DNA from: JALOLV01 sp046295175
Lineage (GTDB): Bacteria; Bacteroidota; Bacteroidia; Cytophagales; Spirosomataceae
Direction of reading: 5' to 3'
NCBI GenBank assembly: GCA_046295175.1
Contig: JBKBNY010000012.1
Coordinates: forward strand, 62,001 to 126,000
Length of the DNA stretch: 64,000 nucleotides
Shown: positions 1 to 8,762 of the stretch, one piece after another
How the letters are laid out: the number at the start of each line of letters is the position of its first letter
Numbering within the stretch: the first letter of the stretch is position 1
Program-made: the position numbers and the translations under genes
Notes under the pieces: model-generated
Told to the model about the DNA's origin: nothing
Databases searched by the model: none
What the model saw: only the letters and a program-made list of their open reading frames with translations

Positions 1-2
1 TT

Positions 3-341
3 AGAGAATCTAAGCCACCAACCAAAATTCAAGATTTTAAACTTGCTCGTTTTTTCTATTTCTTCGGAAAAGGATTTTTGTTGAATGTGATAAATCCGGT
101 CAATTTTATTTCATGGGTAATTTTATCTGGTACATTGAAAGGTTACAAATACAACCATTTTGAAGAGATTATTTTCTTTGGAACTTGTATTTTGATGATT
201 TTTGTAGTTGAATCGTTGGTTGCATATTTTGCTCATCGAATCAAAGATAGATTAAATGACCGCACAATGCGAATCATCAAAATGATAACAGGGATTGTGT
301 TTATTGGTGTGGGTCTCAAACTCGTTTATGACATTATGTAA
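3..341 (+). CDS. LysE-family translocator, C-terminal part (5' partial)
   Basis: The reading frame is open from the left edge to the TAA at 339-341, so the gene begins outside the window; an internal TTG at 78 is not the true start. The visible 112 residues contain GFLLNVINPVNFISWV, matching the conserved GFLLNxLNP segment of LysE/RhtB amino-acid exporters. Two further hydrophobic segments follow, around FFGTCILMIFVVESLVAYF and the final IITGIVFIGVGLKL-like helix. The family exports amino acids or related small molecules across the inner membrane; the substrate cannot be read from this fragment. A perfect hairpin terminator follows directly. Confidence 0.75.
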   Translation, partial: RESKPPTKIQDFKLARFFYFFGKGFLLNVINPVNFISWVILSGTLKGYKYNHFEEIIFFGTCILMIFVVESLVAYFAHRIKDRLNDRTMRIIKMITGIVFIGVGLKLVYDIM

Positions 342-346
342 ACAAA

Positions 347-374
347 AAAATCCTCTGTGATAACAGAGGATTTT
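347..374. terminator. Bidirectional hairpin terminator
   Basis: A 12-bp perfect stem (AAAATCCTCTGT / ACAGAGGATTTT) with a GATA loop lies between the convergent LysE-family gene and the GH3-family gene. A runs on one side and T runs on the other allow termination in both directions. Confidence 0.85.
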
Positions 375-376
375 CG

Positions 377-1918
377 TTATTTCTCAAGAAAAGCAAGCCA
401 TTCTTCCATCACTTTTCCTTTCATTACACGTGGAATCTTGTTTTGTCCACCCATTTTACCTCTCGAATTCATCCAGTCATAAAAAGTAGTGGCGGGCAAG
501 GCCTTCACAAAAACATTTTGAAGGGCGTGTTTACGTTCAACCGCGTAATCATCATTCAATTCACAAAGTTTCTCGTCTAACAATTTTGCAACTTGGATTT
601 CATCCACCTCTTTATCGGTGGCAATGTACCATTGATGGGCAAACAATGGCGGATGTTTTATGCCACAAACGGTAAATTCTCGAATCTCAACACCAAGCTG
701 ATTCGATACAAGTTCTATCGCCTTTGTCATGTTCTCGACCGAAAGGTGTTCTCCACAAAGACTTAAAAAATGTTTTGTGCGACCTGTAATCTTGATTTCG
801 GCTCTTTTTTTATCGGTAAATTTGATTGTATCTCCAATTAAATACCGCCAAGCTCCCGCACAAGTCGAAATGAGAAGTGCATAGTCAATACCTTCTTGAA
901 CCTCATCAATCATTATTGTGGTTGGATTCTCAACGATATTTCCATCTTCGTCAAAATTTGATTCATCAAACGGAATAAACTCAAAGAAAATACCATTATT
1001 CAAAACCAAACGTAAATCTCCTCCCTGACGGTCTTGATAAGCCAAAAAGCCTTCTGAAGCCAAGTAAGTTTCTATATAATTGATTGGTTTACCCATCAAC
1101 TTTTCAAGACTTTGTTTGTATGGCTCAAGTGCAACACCACCCCATGCAAAAGCGATTAGATTAGGCCAAAGGTCGTGGATAGTTTTTAGGTTATACTCCT
1201 TGATAATTCGTTCAAGCAAGATGGTATGCCAAGCAGGTACACCCGACAGAAAGGCTACATCCCAAGTCGGAGCGACTTTTACGATTTCATCGAGTTTTTC
1301 AGACCAATTTTTAATTGATGCAATTCTTTTGCCTGGTTTATAAAATTTTTCAAACCAAAACGGAATCGCTCCGGCTGCAATTCCACTTAAATCACCTTCA
1401 TAGTGATTATCAACGATATTTAAAGCGGTACTTCCACCGAGCATTAGGTAGCTTTTTTCAAAAATATCGCTTTCAAGGTTTTGGTATTGACCCAATGAGA
1501 TTATTTGAGCAATACTTGTTCGATGAATCGACTTCAACATGTCTTTTGTTATCGGAATCGCTTTCGATGCTGCTTCCGAAGTACCCGAACTCAATGCAAA
1601 ATATTTTACTTTACCATTCCAAGTGACGTTTTTTTCACCGTTTCGGGCTTTGTGCCACCATTCATTATAGATTTTGTTGTAGTCGTAAATCGGAACGTAC
1701 TTTTTGTATTTTGCATAGAATTCGTTCCCTTCGCCAAAAAGTACCGAACTCAAAATCTCTTCAAAATTATATTTTTCGCCAAACTGTGTATAACGAGCTT
1801 TAGCAATGAGTTTAGTAAATGCTTTTTTCTGCCATTTGTATGGCTTAATCTTCCGTATTTTTAATATTTCGCTCGTTACTTTTAGTCCACCTTTAAGGAC
1901 GCTCCCAAGTATAGCCAT
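377..1918 (-). CDS. GH3 auxin-responsive promoter family protein (acyl-adenylate-forming)
   Basis: This 513-residue protein starts at an ATG and belongs to the GH3 family, whose plant members adenylate carboxylic acids and transfer them to amino acids. The phosphate-binding motif SSGTSEAASK is at about residues 110-119. A YxxTYxASEG-like motif (YIETYLASEG) lies in the middle and YLIGDTIKFT further on, as expected for the ANL-type fold. There is no signal peptide, so it should be cytoplasmic. The substrate of bacterial GH3 proteins is mostly unknown and no neighbour points to one. It is a lone minus-strand gene bounded by a terminator. Confidence 0.85.
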   Translation of the reverse strand: MAILGSVLKGGLKVTSEILKIRKIKPYKWQKKAFTKLIAKARYTQFGEKYNFEEILSSVLFGEGNEFYAKYKKYVPIYDYNKIYNEWWHKARNGEKNVTWNGKVKYFALSSGTSEAASKAIPITKDMLKSIHRTSIAQIISLGQYQNLESDIFEKSYLMLGGSTALNIVDNHYEGDLSGIAAGAIPFWFEKFYKPGKRIASIKNWSEKLDEIVKVAPTWDVAFLSGVPAWHTILLERIIKEYNLKTIHDLWPNLIAFAWGGVALEPYKQSLEKLMGKPINYIETYLASEGFLAYQDRQGGDLRLVLNNGIFFEFIPFDESNFDEDGNIVENPTTIMIDEVQEGIDYALLISTCAGAWRYLIGDTIKFTDKKRAEIKITGRTKHFLSLCGEHLSVENMTKAIELVSNQLGVEIREFTVCGIKHPPLFAHQWYIATDKEVDEIQVAKLLDEKLCELNDDYAVERKHALQNVFVKALPATTFYDWMNSRGKMGGQNKIPRVMKGKVMEEWLAFLEK

Positions 1919-2070
1919 ATTTCGTTTCCAATATTAGTGGTTATTGTAATTTAAAAATGTTAGAATTTCTCGAATTATCCGAATATTAGGAATTCTTTGA
2001 ATGATGAATTTTAATTTTTGATTTACTAATCCAAACCTTCAATCAGCGAAATCAATCAAAATCAAAGATT

Positions 2071-2838
2071 CTATATTTTCCACTTTTTGAGCTCTTTAAT
2101 TGCCTGATAGTGGGTCATATCGTAATGACAAGGAACAATTGAGACATAATTGTTTTCAATAGCCCAAATATCATTGTCTTGGTTTTCTGGTTCACGGTTC
2201 ACAAAACCCCCACCCATCCAGTAATACGGTCTTCCGTGAGGGTCTTTTCTTGAATCGAATTCTTCTAACCAAAAACCATTATTCTGCCTACAAACTTTAA
2301 TACCTTTAATTGGCTCGGCTTGTTTTGCAGGGAAGTTTACATTGAGTGCGGTATGTTTAGGAATCCCATGCGATAAGGCTTTCAAAGCAATTTTTTTGAT
2401 GTATTTTTTGGTGTGTTCAAAATCTGCATCATAACGAAAATCGTTGAGTGAAAACCCTATTGATGGAATATCTTCGATAGCTGCTTCAATGGCTGCCGAC
2501 ATCGTACCCGAATAGATGACTGAAATTGAGGCGTTCATTCCGTGATTGATACCACTTACAACCAAGTCGATTTTTCGACCTTTAAGAAAATGGTGTTTGG
2601 CTAACTTTACGCAATCAGCAGGAGTACCCGAACACTCATACGCTTCAACTCCTTTAAATATATTCGATTTCTTTATATGAAGTGTGGCATCAACGGTAAT
2701 TGCATGGCCCATTCCAGAGTTTGGACTATCAGGTGCAACAACCACAACTTCTCCAATTTTTTGCATGACCTCAACCAAAACCGAAATTCCTTTCGAGGTA
2801 ATACCATCATCATTTGTAATTAATATCAGTGGTTTCAT
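2071..2838 (-). CDS. surE: 5'/3'-nucleotidase SurE
   Basis: SurE removes phosphate from nucleoside 5'- and 3'-monophosphates and is linked to stationary-phase survival. The start chosen is the ATG at 2838 because the family begins MxxxILxTNDDGI; an upstream TTG at 2856 would add six unusual residues. The N-terminal NDDG carries the metal-binding aspartates. SGMGHAIT, CSGTPADCV, VSGINHGMN and YSGTMSAA are the other active-site blocks in order. Length (255 aa) is normal. It lies downstream of trhO on the same strand, but a terminator separates them. Confidence 0.93.
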   Translation of the reverse strand: MKPLILITNDDGITSKGISVLVEVMQKIGEVVVVAPDSPNSGMGHAITVDATLHIKKSNIFKGVEAYECSGTPADCVKLAKHHFLKGRKIDLVVSGINHGMNASISVIYSGTMSAAIEAAIEDIPSIGFSLNDFRYDADFEHTKKYIKKIALKALSHGIPKHTALNVNFPAKQAEPIKGIKVCRQNNGFWLEEFDSRKDPHGRPYYWMGGGFVNREPENQDNDIWAIENNYVSIVPCHYDMTHYQAIKELKKWKI

Positions 2839-2919
2839 AAATTCAATTTTGTGCAAATTAACAAAATTAGTTTGGTTGATAAATATTTGATTTTGAATTA
2901 CTCCGAAAATAATTCAGAT

Positions 2920-2943
2920 AAAAAAGGGGCTTAAACAAGCCCC
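2920..2943 (-). terminator. Terminator of trhO
   Basis: The stem GGGGCTT/AAGCCCC with an AAAC loop is followed, reading the minus strand, by a run of six U. The trhO stop codon lies inside the stem. Confidence 0.8.
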
Positions 2944-3920
2944 AATTCTTCGACAATATGAAGATTTTTTGTATTTTTTCGGGTTCGCATCGCAAGTTCG
3001 GGCTTGTAGCCTTCGGTTGTTTTTGCGTAATACCCTGTGCCGTCGTAAGCTCGTTTTTTAGGATGGCTTTTACATTCAGCCGAGCAAGCTCCTTCCATTT
3101 CCCAACCACATTTTTCACAAATTGCAACGTGTTCGTTACATTCAGGATTCGCACAGTTCACCATTCGGTCGCTTTCAGTTCCGCAAACGTGGCATTTTGA
3201 GATTACTTTCGGATTTACTTTATTGACTTCGGTCGTCAAACGATTATCAAAAACATAACATTTTCCATCAAAATCTTCTCCACCCGCTTCGAGACCATAT
3301 TTAATGATTCCACCATGCAATTGGTAAACATCAGAGAATCCTTGCGAAATTAAGTAGGCACTCGCTTTTTCGCATTTGATTCCACCCGTACAATAGGTTA
3401 TCACTTTTTTGTCTTTCAAATGTTCAATTTCGTGAACATGCTCAGGGAGTTCACGCAGGTTCTCCATATCAAAAGTAACAGCTCCTTTGAATTTACCAAC
3501 CGAATGTTCATAATTTGAACGCATATCCACCAATACTACATTCGGGTCGTTTTTGAGCAATTCCTTAAATTCATCGGGTTCGAGGTGTTTACCAGTTTTT
3601 TCAAGTGGATTTACTGGTAATTCCGAATGAACAATCTCTTTTTTGATTCTTACATAAAGTTTTTTGAATGCGTGGGTTTCGTGAGATTCTACTTTGAAAT
3701 CAATATTTGCAAATCTTGGGTCGGCATGTAGCCAATCCATATATCTTTGACAATCTTCGACCGTTCCAGAAACCGTTCCATTCAAGCCCTCAGGAGCAAC
3801 GATTATTCTACCAAGAAGATTGTTATCGATACAATATTGATGATGAATATCTCGATACTCAACTATGTTGTCGATAGGAGTATAGATATAGTAAAGTAAT
3901 ACTGAATAAGGTTTATTCAT
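2931..3920 (-). CDS. trhO: tRNA uridine(34) hydroxylase TrhO (rhodanese-like, YceA family)
   Basis: TrhO forms 5-hydroxyuridine at the wobble position of certain tRNAs using oxygen. The start chosen is the ATG at 3920; a TTG three codons upstream is less likely. An N-terminal ferredoxin-like domain (RIIVAPEGLNGTVSG) is followed by a rhodanese domain whose active-site loop CTGGIKCEKAS begins at about residue 177. A Cys-rich C-terminal zinc-finger-like segment has several CxxC pairs (CHVCG, CEKCG) before the basic tail. Length and domain order match the family. It is transcribed divergently from the deoxynucleoside kinase gene. Confidence 0.92.
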   Translation of the reverse strand: MNKPYSVLLYYIYTPIDNIVEYRDIHHQYCIDNNLLGRIIVAPEGLNGTVSGTVEDCQRYMDWLHADPRFANIDFKVESHETHAFKKLYVRIKKEIVHSELPVNPLEKTGKHLEPDEFKELLKNDPNVVLVDMRSNYEHSVGKFKGAVTFDMENLRELPEHVHEIEHLKDKKVITYCTGGIKCEKASAYLISQGFSDVYQLHGGIIKYGLEAGGEDFDGKCYVFDNRLTTEVNKVNPKVISKCHVCGTESDRMVNCANPECNEHVAICEKCGWEMEGACSAECKSHPKKRAYDGTGYYAKTTEGYKPELAMRTRKNTKNLHIVEELGLV

Positions 3921-3963
3921 AAGATTCAATGTTTCAAGTTTCAGTCTTGATTTGAAATTGTTG

Positions 3964-4032
3964 CAAATTTACTAAAAAGTTCAAAGTTCACCGCCAAAAT
4001 TTGATTCTTCTATGATTTTTGTCATAACTTTG
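3964..4032. promoter_or_regulatory. Divergent trhO / deoxynucleoside kinase promoters
   Basis: On the plus strand TTTG (4000-4003), 21 bp, then TAACTTTG (4025-4032) fits the Bacteroidota promoter, 34 bp before the kinase ATG. On the minus strand TAAATTTG (complement of 3964-3971) has a TTTG 23 bp upstream (complement of 3995-3998). Both -33 elements lie in the near-palindrome CAAAATTTG. Assigned by motif only. Confidence 0.5.
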
Positions 4033-4065
4033 ATTTTTGATTAATTAGAAATTTGAACCTAAAAA

Positions 4066-4704
4066 ATGCACATTGCAATAACTGGAAACATTGGTGCTGG
4101 AAAAACAACTCTTGCTACTAAACTGGCCGAACACTATGGATGGGAAGTACTTTTTGAAGCTGTTGACGGGAATCCGTACCTTCCACCATTTTATGAAGAC
4201 ATGAGAAAATGGTCGTTTCATTTACAAATATATTTTCTAAATAGCCGCTTTGAGCAAGTGCTAAAAATAAAAAATCAGACCGAGAAAACAATCATTCAAG
4301 ACCGCTCAATTTACGAAGACGCTTATATTTTTGCGAGGAATTTGTATGAGCAAGGAAACATGAATGAGACTGATTATCAGACATATAGAAGTATGTTCAA
4401 TACAATCATGCAAGCAATTTCTCCGCCCGATTTAATGATTTATTTGCAAGCAGATTTACCAAAACTACTTCGTCAAATTAAAAAACGTGGACGTGACTTC
4501 GAAGCAAATATCGACCCGAATTATTTGAATGGTTTAAATCATCTTTATGAAGATTTTATAAACCTCTACGACCACGGAAAATTATTGGTTATAAACGTAA
4601 ACGAACTTGATTTTGCCGAACACGACCACGATTTTAAATACATTACTGAGATTATTGATAAAAACATCAATTTGGGTACTCAGCTCGAAATGCCTATAAT
4701 ATAA
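4066..4704 (+). CDS. Deoxynucleoside kinase
   Basis: This enzyme phosphorylates deoxynucleosides at the 5' position for nucleotide salvage. The P-loop GNIGAGKT is at residues 7-14, the family DRS motif at 79-81 (QDRSIYEDAYIFA), and a basic lid region KKRGRDFE follows. The length of 212 residues is typical of the bacterial dNK/dGK-dAK family. Substrate preference (dA, dG, dC or dT) cannot be fixed from sequence alone. It is monocistronic, with its own promoter and a strong terminator just after the stop. Confidence 0.9.
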   Translation: MHIAITGNIGAGKTTLATKLAEHYGWEVLFEAVDGNPYLPPFYEDMRKWSFHLQIYFLNSRFEQVLKIKNQTEKTIIQDRSIYEDAYIFARNLYEQGNMNETDYQTYRSMFNTIMQAISPPDLMIYLQADLPKLLRQIKKRGRDFEANIDPNYLNGLNHLYEDFINLYDHGKLLVINVNELDFAEHDHDFKYITEIIDKNINLGTQLEMPII

Positions 4705-4730
4705 AAATCTCACCCATCGGGTGAGATTTT
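4704..4730 (+). terminator. Hairpin terminator after deoxynucleoside kinase
   Basis: A 12-bp perfect stem AAAATCTCACCC/GGGTGAGATTTT with a three-base ATC loop directly follows the stop codon. Confidence 0.85.
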
Positions 4731-4766
4731 ATAACCATGAAAACTATTCCTCTTATTTTGAGTATT

Positions 4767-5627
4767 TTATTTCGATTTACTAATAAATTCAACAAGGCTT
4801 GCCAAATTATTATCGCTCTCAACTTTTATTATCTCTCTACCTTGAGAATTAATGATTCCGTATTTTTTATTGTTCGACACAACAGCTAATCCGTTATCAA
4901 ACTCAGCAATTTCATCATAGATAGGTGCAATGACTTGATTACCTTTTTTATTGATAAATGTAGCTTTGCCATTGAGTTTTACTGTCGCAAAACCTTCATT
5001 AAATGTATTTGCAAAGTCGTATTTTGCTTCAACTACAATCTTACCTGTTTGATTGATGTATCCAAATTTTCCATTTTGTTTGATAACTGCTAAACCTTCG
5101 CTAAATGGTAATCCGAAATCGTACTTTGCTTCAATGATTTCTTCACCAAATTTATTTATGTATCCGAATTTTCTATTTTTATTTACAACTGCAAGTCCTT
5201 CACTAAAACTTCCCAAAAATTCAAATTTTGGAGAAACTACTTCTTTGCCTTCTGAATTAATAAATCCGAATAGTGAATTAGATTGAACAACTGCTTTTCC
5301 TTCAGAAAAAGACTCGCAGTATTCGTATTTTATTGGTGTAAGTTCAGAACCATCTTTTCTGATATAACCATACTTGCCGTTTTTCTTAACAACCGCGTAG
5401 TTCTCTTTGAAATCAATTACATAATCATAAATACACGGTATTGAAATTTGTCCAGATTTGCTGACAAAACCATATTTACCATTACATTTGATTTTTGTAA
5501 GAGTTTCATTTTGAGATACTTGTGCAGCACAGGCGTAAGCAAGTAAAGAAAGTAGCAAAACCAATATAAGGTTTCGAGAAACTTTGAGGTTGTTCTTTGT
5601 ACGGGTAGGAGTCGGATAATAATTCAT
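4767..5627 (-). CDS. Exported WG-repeat protein
   Basis: The protein is built from about seven WG-type repeats of about 33 residues, each with a pattern like KYGYINxxGxxIIxxKYDxxxxFxEGLAVVxxN. Such repeats form beta-rich scaffolds in Bacteroidota; the function is unknown. A hydrophobic export segment (NLILVLLLSLLAYACAAQ) precedes the repeats. It may be a cleaved signal or, less likely, a lipoprotein signal ending at the Cys. The start is uncertain: ATG at 5627 gives the shortest N-region, ATG at 5648 adds seven residues, and a TTG at 5681 is least likely. It stands alone. Confidence 0.75.
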   Translation of the reverse strand: MNYYPTPTRTKNNLKVSRNLILVLLLSLLAYACAAQVSQNETLTKIKCNGKYGFVSKSGQISIPCIYDYVIDFKENYAVVKKNGKYGYIRKDGSELTPIKYEYCESFSEGKAVVQSNSLFGFINSEGKEVVSPKFEFLGSFSEGLAVVNKNRKFGYINKFGEEIIEAKYDFGLPFSEGLAVIKQNGKFGYINQTGKIVVEAKYDFANTFNEGFATVKLNGKATFINKKGNQVIAPIYDEIAEFDNGLAVVSNNKKYGIINSQGREIIKVESDNNLASLVEFISKSK

Positions 5628-5788
5628 AACATTTTCAGTTTGAAACATCGGTTGGTTATTATTCTCCAAACTGTATGCCAAAAAACTTATTTAATGGTGT
5701 TACTTTTTTCCATATTCCACGTCAAACGTAATTTTTGGGTCTAAATTGTATAATTTAATTCAAAATTGTCAGTTTTTACAGTGTCCAT

Positions 5789-5820
5789 TTTGATACTTTA
5801 TTTTATTTCATCTAATTTTG
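5789..5820 (+). promoter_or_regulatory. Bacteroidota-type promoter
   Basis: TTTG (5789-5792), a 20-bp spacer and TAATTTTG (5813-5820) lie 26 bp before the ATG at 5846, matching the TTTG/TAnnTTTG consensus. Confidence 0.55.
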
Positions 5821-5845
5821 TTATTAAAATTATTCAACCTAAATA

Positions 5846-7099
5846 ATGAAAAATACAATTTTAGCTGTCAATCTGTTGTTTGGCTTAATTTTTGCTAACC
5901 TAAATTGCCTCGCTCAAACAGCTACACCTACATTAAAGATTTTCCTTAATTGCTCCCGAACGCGTTGCTACGATGAATATTTAAGAACTGAATTAACCTT
6001 TTTTGAATTTGTCCGTGATATGGAACAAGCGGATATTCAGATAATGATAATCAATCAACCCACTGGGTCTGGTGGCCGAACCTATCAATTAAATTTTATT
6101 GGTCAAAAATCCTTTGAGTCAATCAAGGATACTTTATTTTTTTCTACCAAACAAACCGATACAGAGGATATAACAAGAAAACTGTTTTTACAAACCATTA
6201 GAAGAGGTCTGGTAAGGTATATTATTGATAGCGAACTTTTTGAACAGATTACCGTAAATTACCCAAAGAAGAAAAACCAAGAGAGTGTATCTAAGAAAGA
6301 CCCTTGGAATGCTTGGGTTTTCAATAATTCGGTAAATGGAAGTGCAAATGGCGAGAGTAATCGACGGAATTTTAACCTCAGTACTTCATTTAGGATAAAT
6401 AGAGTTACAAAAGAGAACAAATTTTCATTTAACAGTTATTACAACCAGCGTATCAACGGTGTAATGGTTGATTCTACTTTTAATGTTGCCAAAGTTTTTG
6501 ACTATGGATTTAACTCAATTTATGTAAAATCTTTTTCAGAACATTGGTCGGTTGGTGGATTTTACAAGGGTTTTCATTCTTTGTATCAAAACTTGGATTT
6601 TTCTCAAAGTCTTGCACCTGCCATTGAATATAATATTTATCCAATTTCTGAATTTACAAAACATCAGCTTCGTTGGATTTACCAAACAGGAGTCCGTAAA
6701 TTAGATTATATTGAATCAACTGTTTTCGATAAAACCAAAGAAACTTTACCCTACCATCAGCTGACTGGAATATACGGTGTAACCGAGCCGTGGGGGAGTT
6801 TTAGTGCCGAATTGTCTGGTTATCAGTACCTTCACGATATTGAGAAGTATCGAATGAGCCTTGAACTTGATGTTTCTTGGCGAGTAATCGAAGGTTTATT
6901 CTTGCGTTTTTATGGCTATGCAAGTCAAGTGAAAAATCAGATTTCACTTGCCAAATCACAAGGAGATGCAGCTCAAGTACTTTTAGGCGGTCGTCAATTA
7001 CCGACTACTTTTAGCTACAATACTTCTTTTGGAATCAGCTACACTTTTGGCTCGATAAATAATAGTGTTGTCAATCCTCGATTTTCGGGAGTTGATTGA
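5846..7099 (+). CDS. Secreted protein with predicted outer-membrane barrel, function unknown
   Basis: A signal peptide ends near CLAQ (about residue 24). Residues about 30-140 form a compact domain with a Cys pair (NCSRTRCYDEYLRTELTF) and the segment FVRDMEQADIQIMI. From about residue 150 to the end, amphipathic strands rich in aromatic residues (for example WSVGGFYKGFHSLYQ) and a last strand NTSFGISYTFG suggest an outer-membrane beta-barrel. I recognise no named family. Its last 29 nt overlap the end of the convergent LptF/LptG permease gene. Confidence 0.7.
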   Translation: MKNTILAVNLLFGLIFANLNCLAQTATPTLKIFLNCSRTRCYDEYLRTELTFFEFVRDMEQADIQIMIINQPTGSGGRTYQLNFIGQKSFESIKDTLFFSTKQTDTEDITRKLFLQTIRRGLVRYIIDSELFEQITVNYPKKKNQESVSKKDPWNAWVFNNSVNGSANGESNRRNFNLSTSFRINRVTKENKFSFNSYYNQRINGVMVDSTFNVAKVFDYGFNSIYVKSFSEHWSVGGFYKGFHSLYQNLDFSQSLAPAIEYNIYPISEFTKHQLRWIYQTGVRKLDYIESTVFDKTKETLPYHQLTGIYGVTEPWGSFSAELSGYQYLHDIEKYRMSLELDVSWRVIEGLFLRFYGYASQVKNQISLAKSQGDAAQVLLGGRQLPTTFSYNTSFGISYTFGSINNSVVNPRFSGVD

Positions 7100-8618
7100 T
7101 TTCTTGATTATCAACAGTTAATGGTTGTAGTTTTTTCTTTTTGAATCTTTGCTTGAGCCTATCGATATAGACGTCATAGACATCACTATCGAATAGTCGG
7201 GCATCGTTTGTAGCTTTGTAGAGTAGGTATATTCCGATTAAAAAGAGAATAACATCGGGCATCCAAACGCCAAAAAGTACATAAACAATACCTTCTTTGG
7301 CGTATTTATCGCCAAGCTGCATTAAAACATACATAATTATAAAAAATGTAATTGAAAGCAGAACAGGCATTCCGAATCCTCCTTTTTTAATGATTGAACC
7401 AAGCGAAGACCCAATCAAAAACATCACCAGGCAAGCTACAGCCATGGTGTATTTGTGCCATTTCTCTACATCTGCTTTGTAAGTGTCACGTTTTTTTGAA
7501 TCAAGAATTGTTTTATTTGTATAAAATTGATTTTGTACACTTTTGGCTTGATTGATAGCCGTTTCGAGTATTTCTTCGTTTCTATAATTGTTGCCTTTAT
7601 TGAGAAAATTATATTTTGCCTCGGCCCATTGTCCGGGTAAAATTTTCTTGATTGGGATGTTTTTTAGGCTATCACTTACTTTCTTTGAAGTATCAGTTTT
7701 TGGGGTAGTTTCGGGTTTGAAGTGGTAATTATATTGATTTTTGAGTGAGACAACCTGTAAATCGGCAGATTTCTTGATTTCAACATTCATTGAATCAATC
7801 TGACGATTCAACTCAAAAATATTCTTCATGTACTCGTGGTATTTGAATTGATTTTCGTCGGTTCTCTTGATTCCAAATGATTCAAGAGAGAATACAAATT
7901 TGTTCGATTTAAAATTATTTCTTACAAATTGGGTTTCATTTTGCTGACTACCTGTATTTTCTTTAAAATCAACGTAGTTGGTTCCGTTAAATAATTCAAA
8001 AATCAAATAACTACTATTATGAATGGTGAACATTCTTCCAGAATCAGCCAAAGTGACATTTGTGTTACCATTCATTTTGGTATGGTCATACACTGTTACA
8101 CCTTTTATCGTTTTTCCATCTTGGAATTTTTTCTGAACTTTTATACTAAACCCAGGTATTTCATTGTAGAATATTCCTTCTTTAATGTTAAGTGTTACCT
8201 TCGTATTTTTCACATCCCACAATAAACTGTATCCTTTCAGGTTGGCCCATGGATTTATCGAATTATTATACCAAAACGAGAAAATACTAACAAAAACGGC
8301 GATAATTAGGGCAGGAGCAAGGGCTCTCCATATCGGAATTCCTGAAGATTTTAAAGCGGTTAGTTCTGAATATTCGCCTAAGTTACCAAAACACATCAAT
8401 GATGCCAAAAGTATTGATAGTGGAAGAGAGATTGGAACCGTAATAAGCGAAAAATAAAAAAATACTTTTGCAAAAACGTCTAATCCGAGGTCTTTACCAA
8501 CGAATTCATCAAAGTAAAGCATGATGAAACGCATCAAGAATATAAATACTACAACACAAGTCGTAAGGATAAATGGCCCGATAAAAGACTTTATTATTAA
8601 TTTATCTATTTGCTTCAT
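7071..8618 (-). CDS. LptF/LptG-family lipopolysaccharide export permease
   Basis: Proteins of the YjgP/YjgQ family form the inner-membrane part of the LPS export ABC transporter. Three or more N-terminal membrane segments are visible, with the family block LPLSILLASLMCFGNLGEYSELTALKSSGI. A periplasmic beta-jellyroll region follows and three C-terminal membrane helices begin near KWHKYTMAVACLVMFLIG. The ATG at 8618 (MKQIDKLIIKSF) is chosen over the longer frame to 8651 because the family starts just before the first helix. The length of 515 aa exceeds E. coli LptF/G but is usual for Bacteroidota. LptF and LptG cannot be told apart here. Confidence 0.85.
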   Translation of the reverse strand: MKQIDKLIIKSFIGPFILTTCVVVFIFLMRFIMLYFDEFVGKDLGLDVFAKVFFYFSLITVPISLPLSILLASLMCFGNLGEYSELTALKSSGIPIWRALAPALIIAVFVSIFSFWYNNSINPWANLKGYSLLWDVKNTKVTLNIKEGIFYNEIPGFSIKVQKKFQDGKTIKGVTVYDHTKMNGNTNVTLADSGRMFTIHNSSYLIFELFNGTNYVDFKENTGSQQNETQFVRNNFKSNKFVFSLESFGIKRTDENQFKYHEYMKNIFELNRQIDSMNVEIKKSADLQVVSLKNQYNYHFKPETTPKTDTSKKVSDSLKNIPIKKILPGQWAEAKYNFLNKGNNYRNEEILETAINQAKSVQNQFYTNKTILDSKKRDTYKADVEKWHKYTMAVACLVMFLIGSSLGSIIKKGGFGMPVLLSITFFIIMYVLMQLGDKYAKEGIVYVLFGVWMPDVILFLIGIYLLYKATNDARLFDSDVYDVYIDRLKQRFKKKKLQPLTVDNQEINQLPKIED

Positions 8619-8708
8619 TCTGATTTCAAAAGTAGTACTTTCTGAATACAAATTTGGGGTTTATGGATTTAGGAAACAATTTCTTTAAGAAAATTTAAGT
8701 AATAACAA

Positions 8709-8740
8709 AAAAGCGATAGAAGATGGATTCTATCGCTTTT
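8709..8740 (-). terminator. Terminator of the TPR/actin-like-fold gene
   Basis: A 13-bp perfect stem AAAAGCGATAGAA/TTCTATCGCTTTT with loop GATGGA is followed on the minus strand by a U run. Confidence 0.8.
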
Positions 8741-8762
8741 CAAAAAAAAAACTCAATAATCG

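Noticed and set aside
1080..1864. Overlapping plus-strand frames of 87-119 residues inside the GH3-family gene
   Set aside because: They are antisense to a well-supported gene, have no recognisable motifs and no promoter or terminator of their own.
4767..5627. WG repeats at DNA level as a CRISPR-like or satellite array
   Set aside because: The repeats are in-frame, about 100 bp and diverged, and reflect a protein repeat, not a DNA array.
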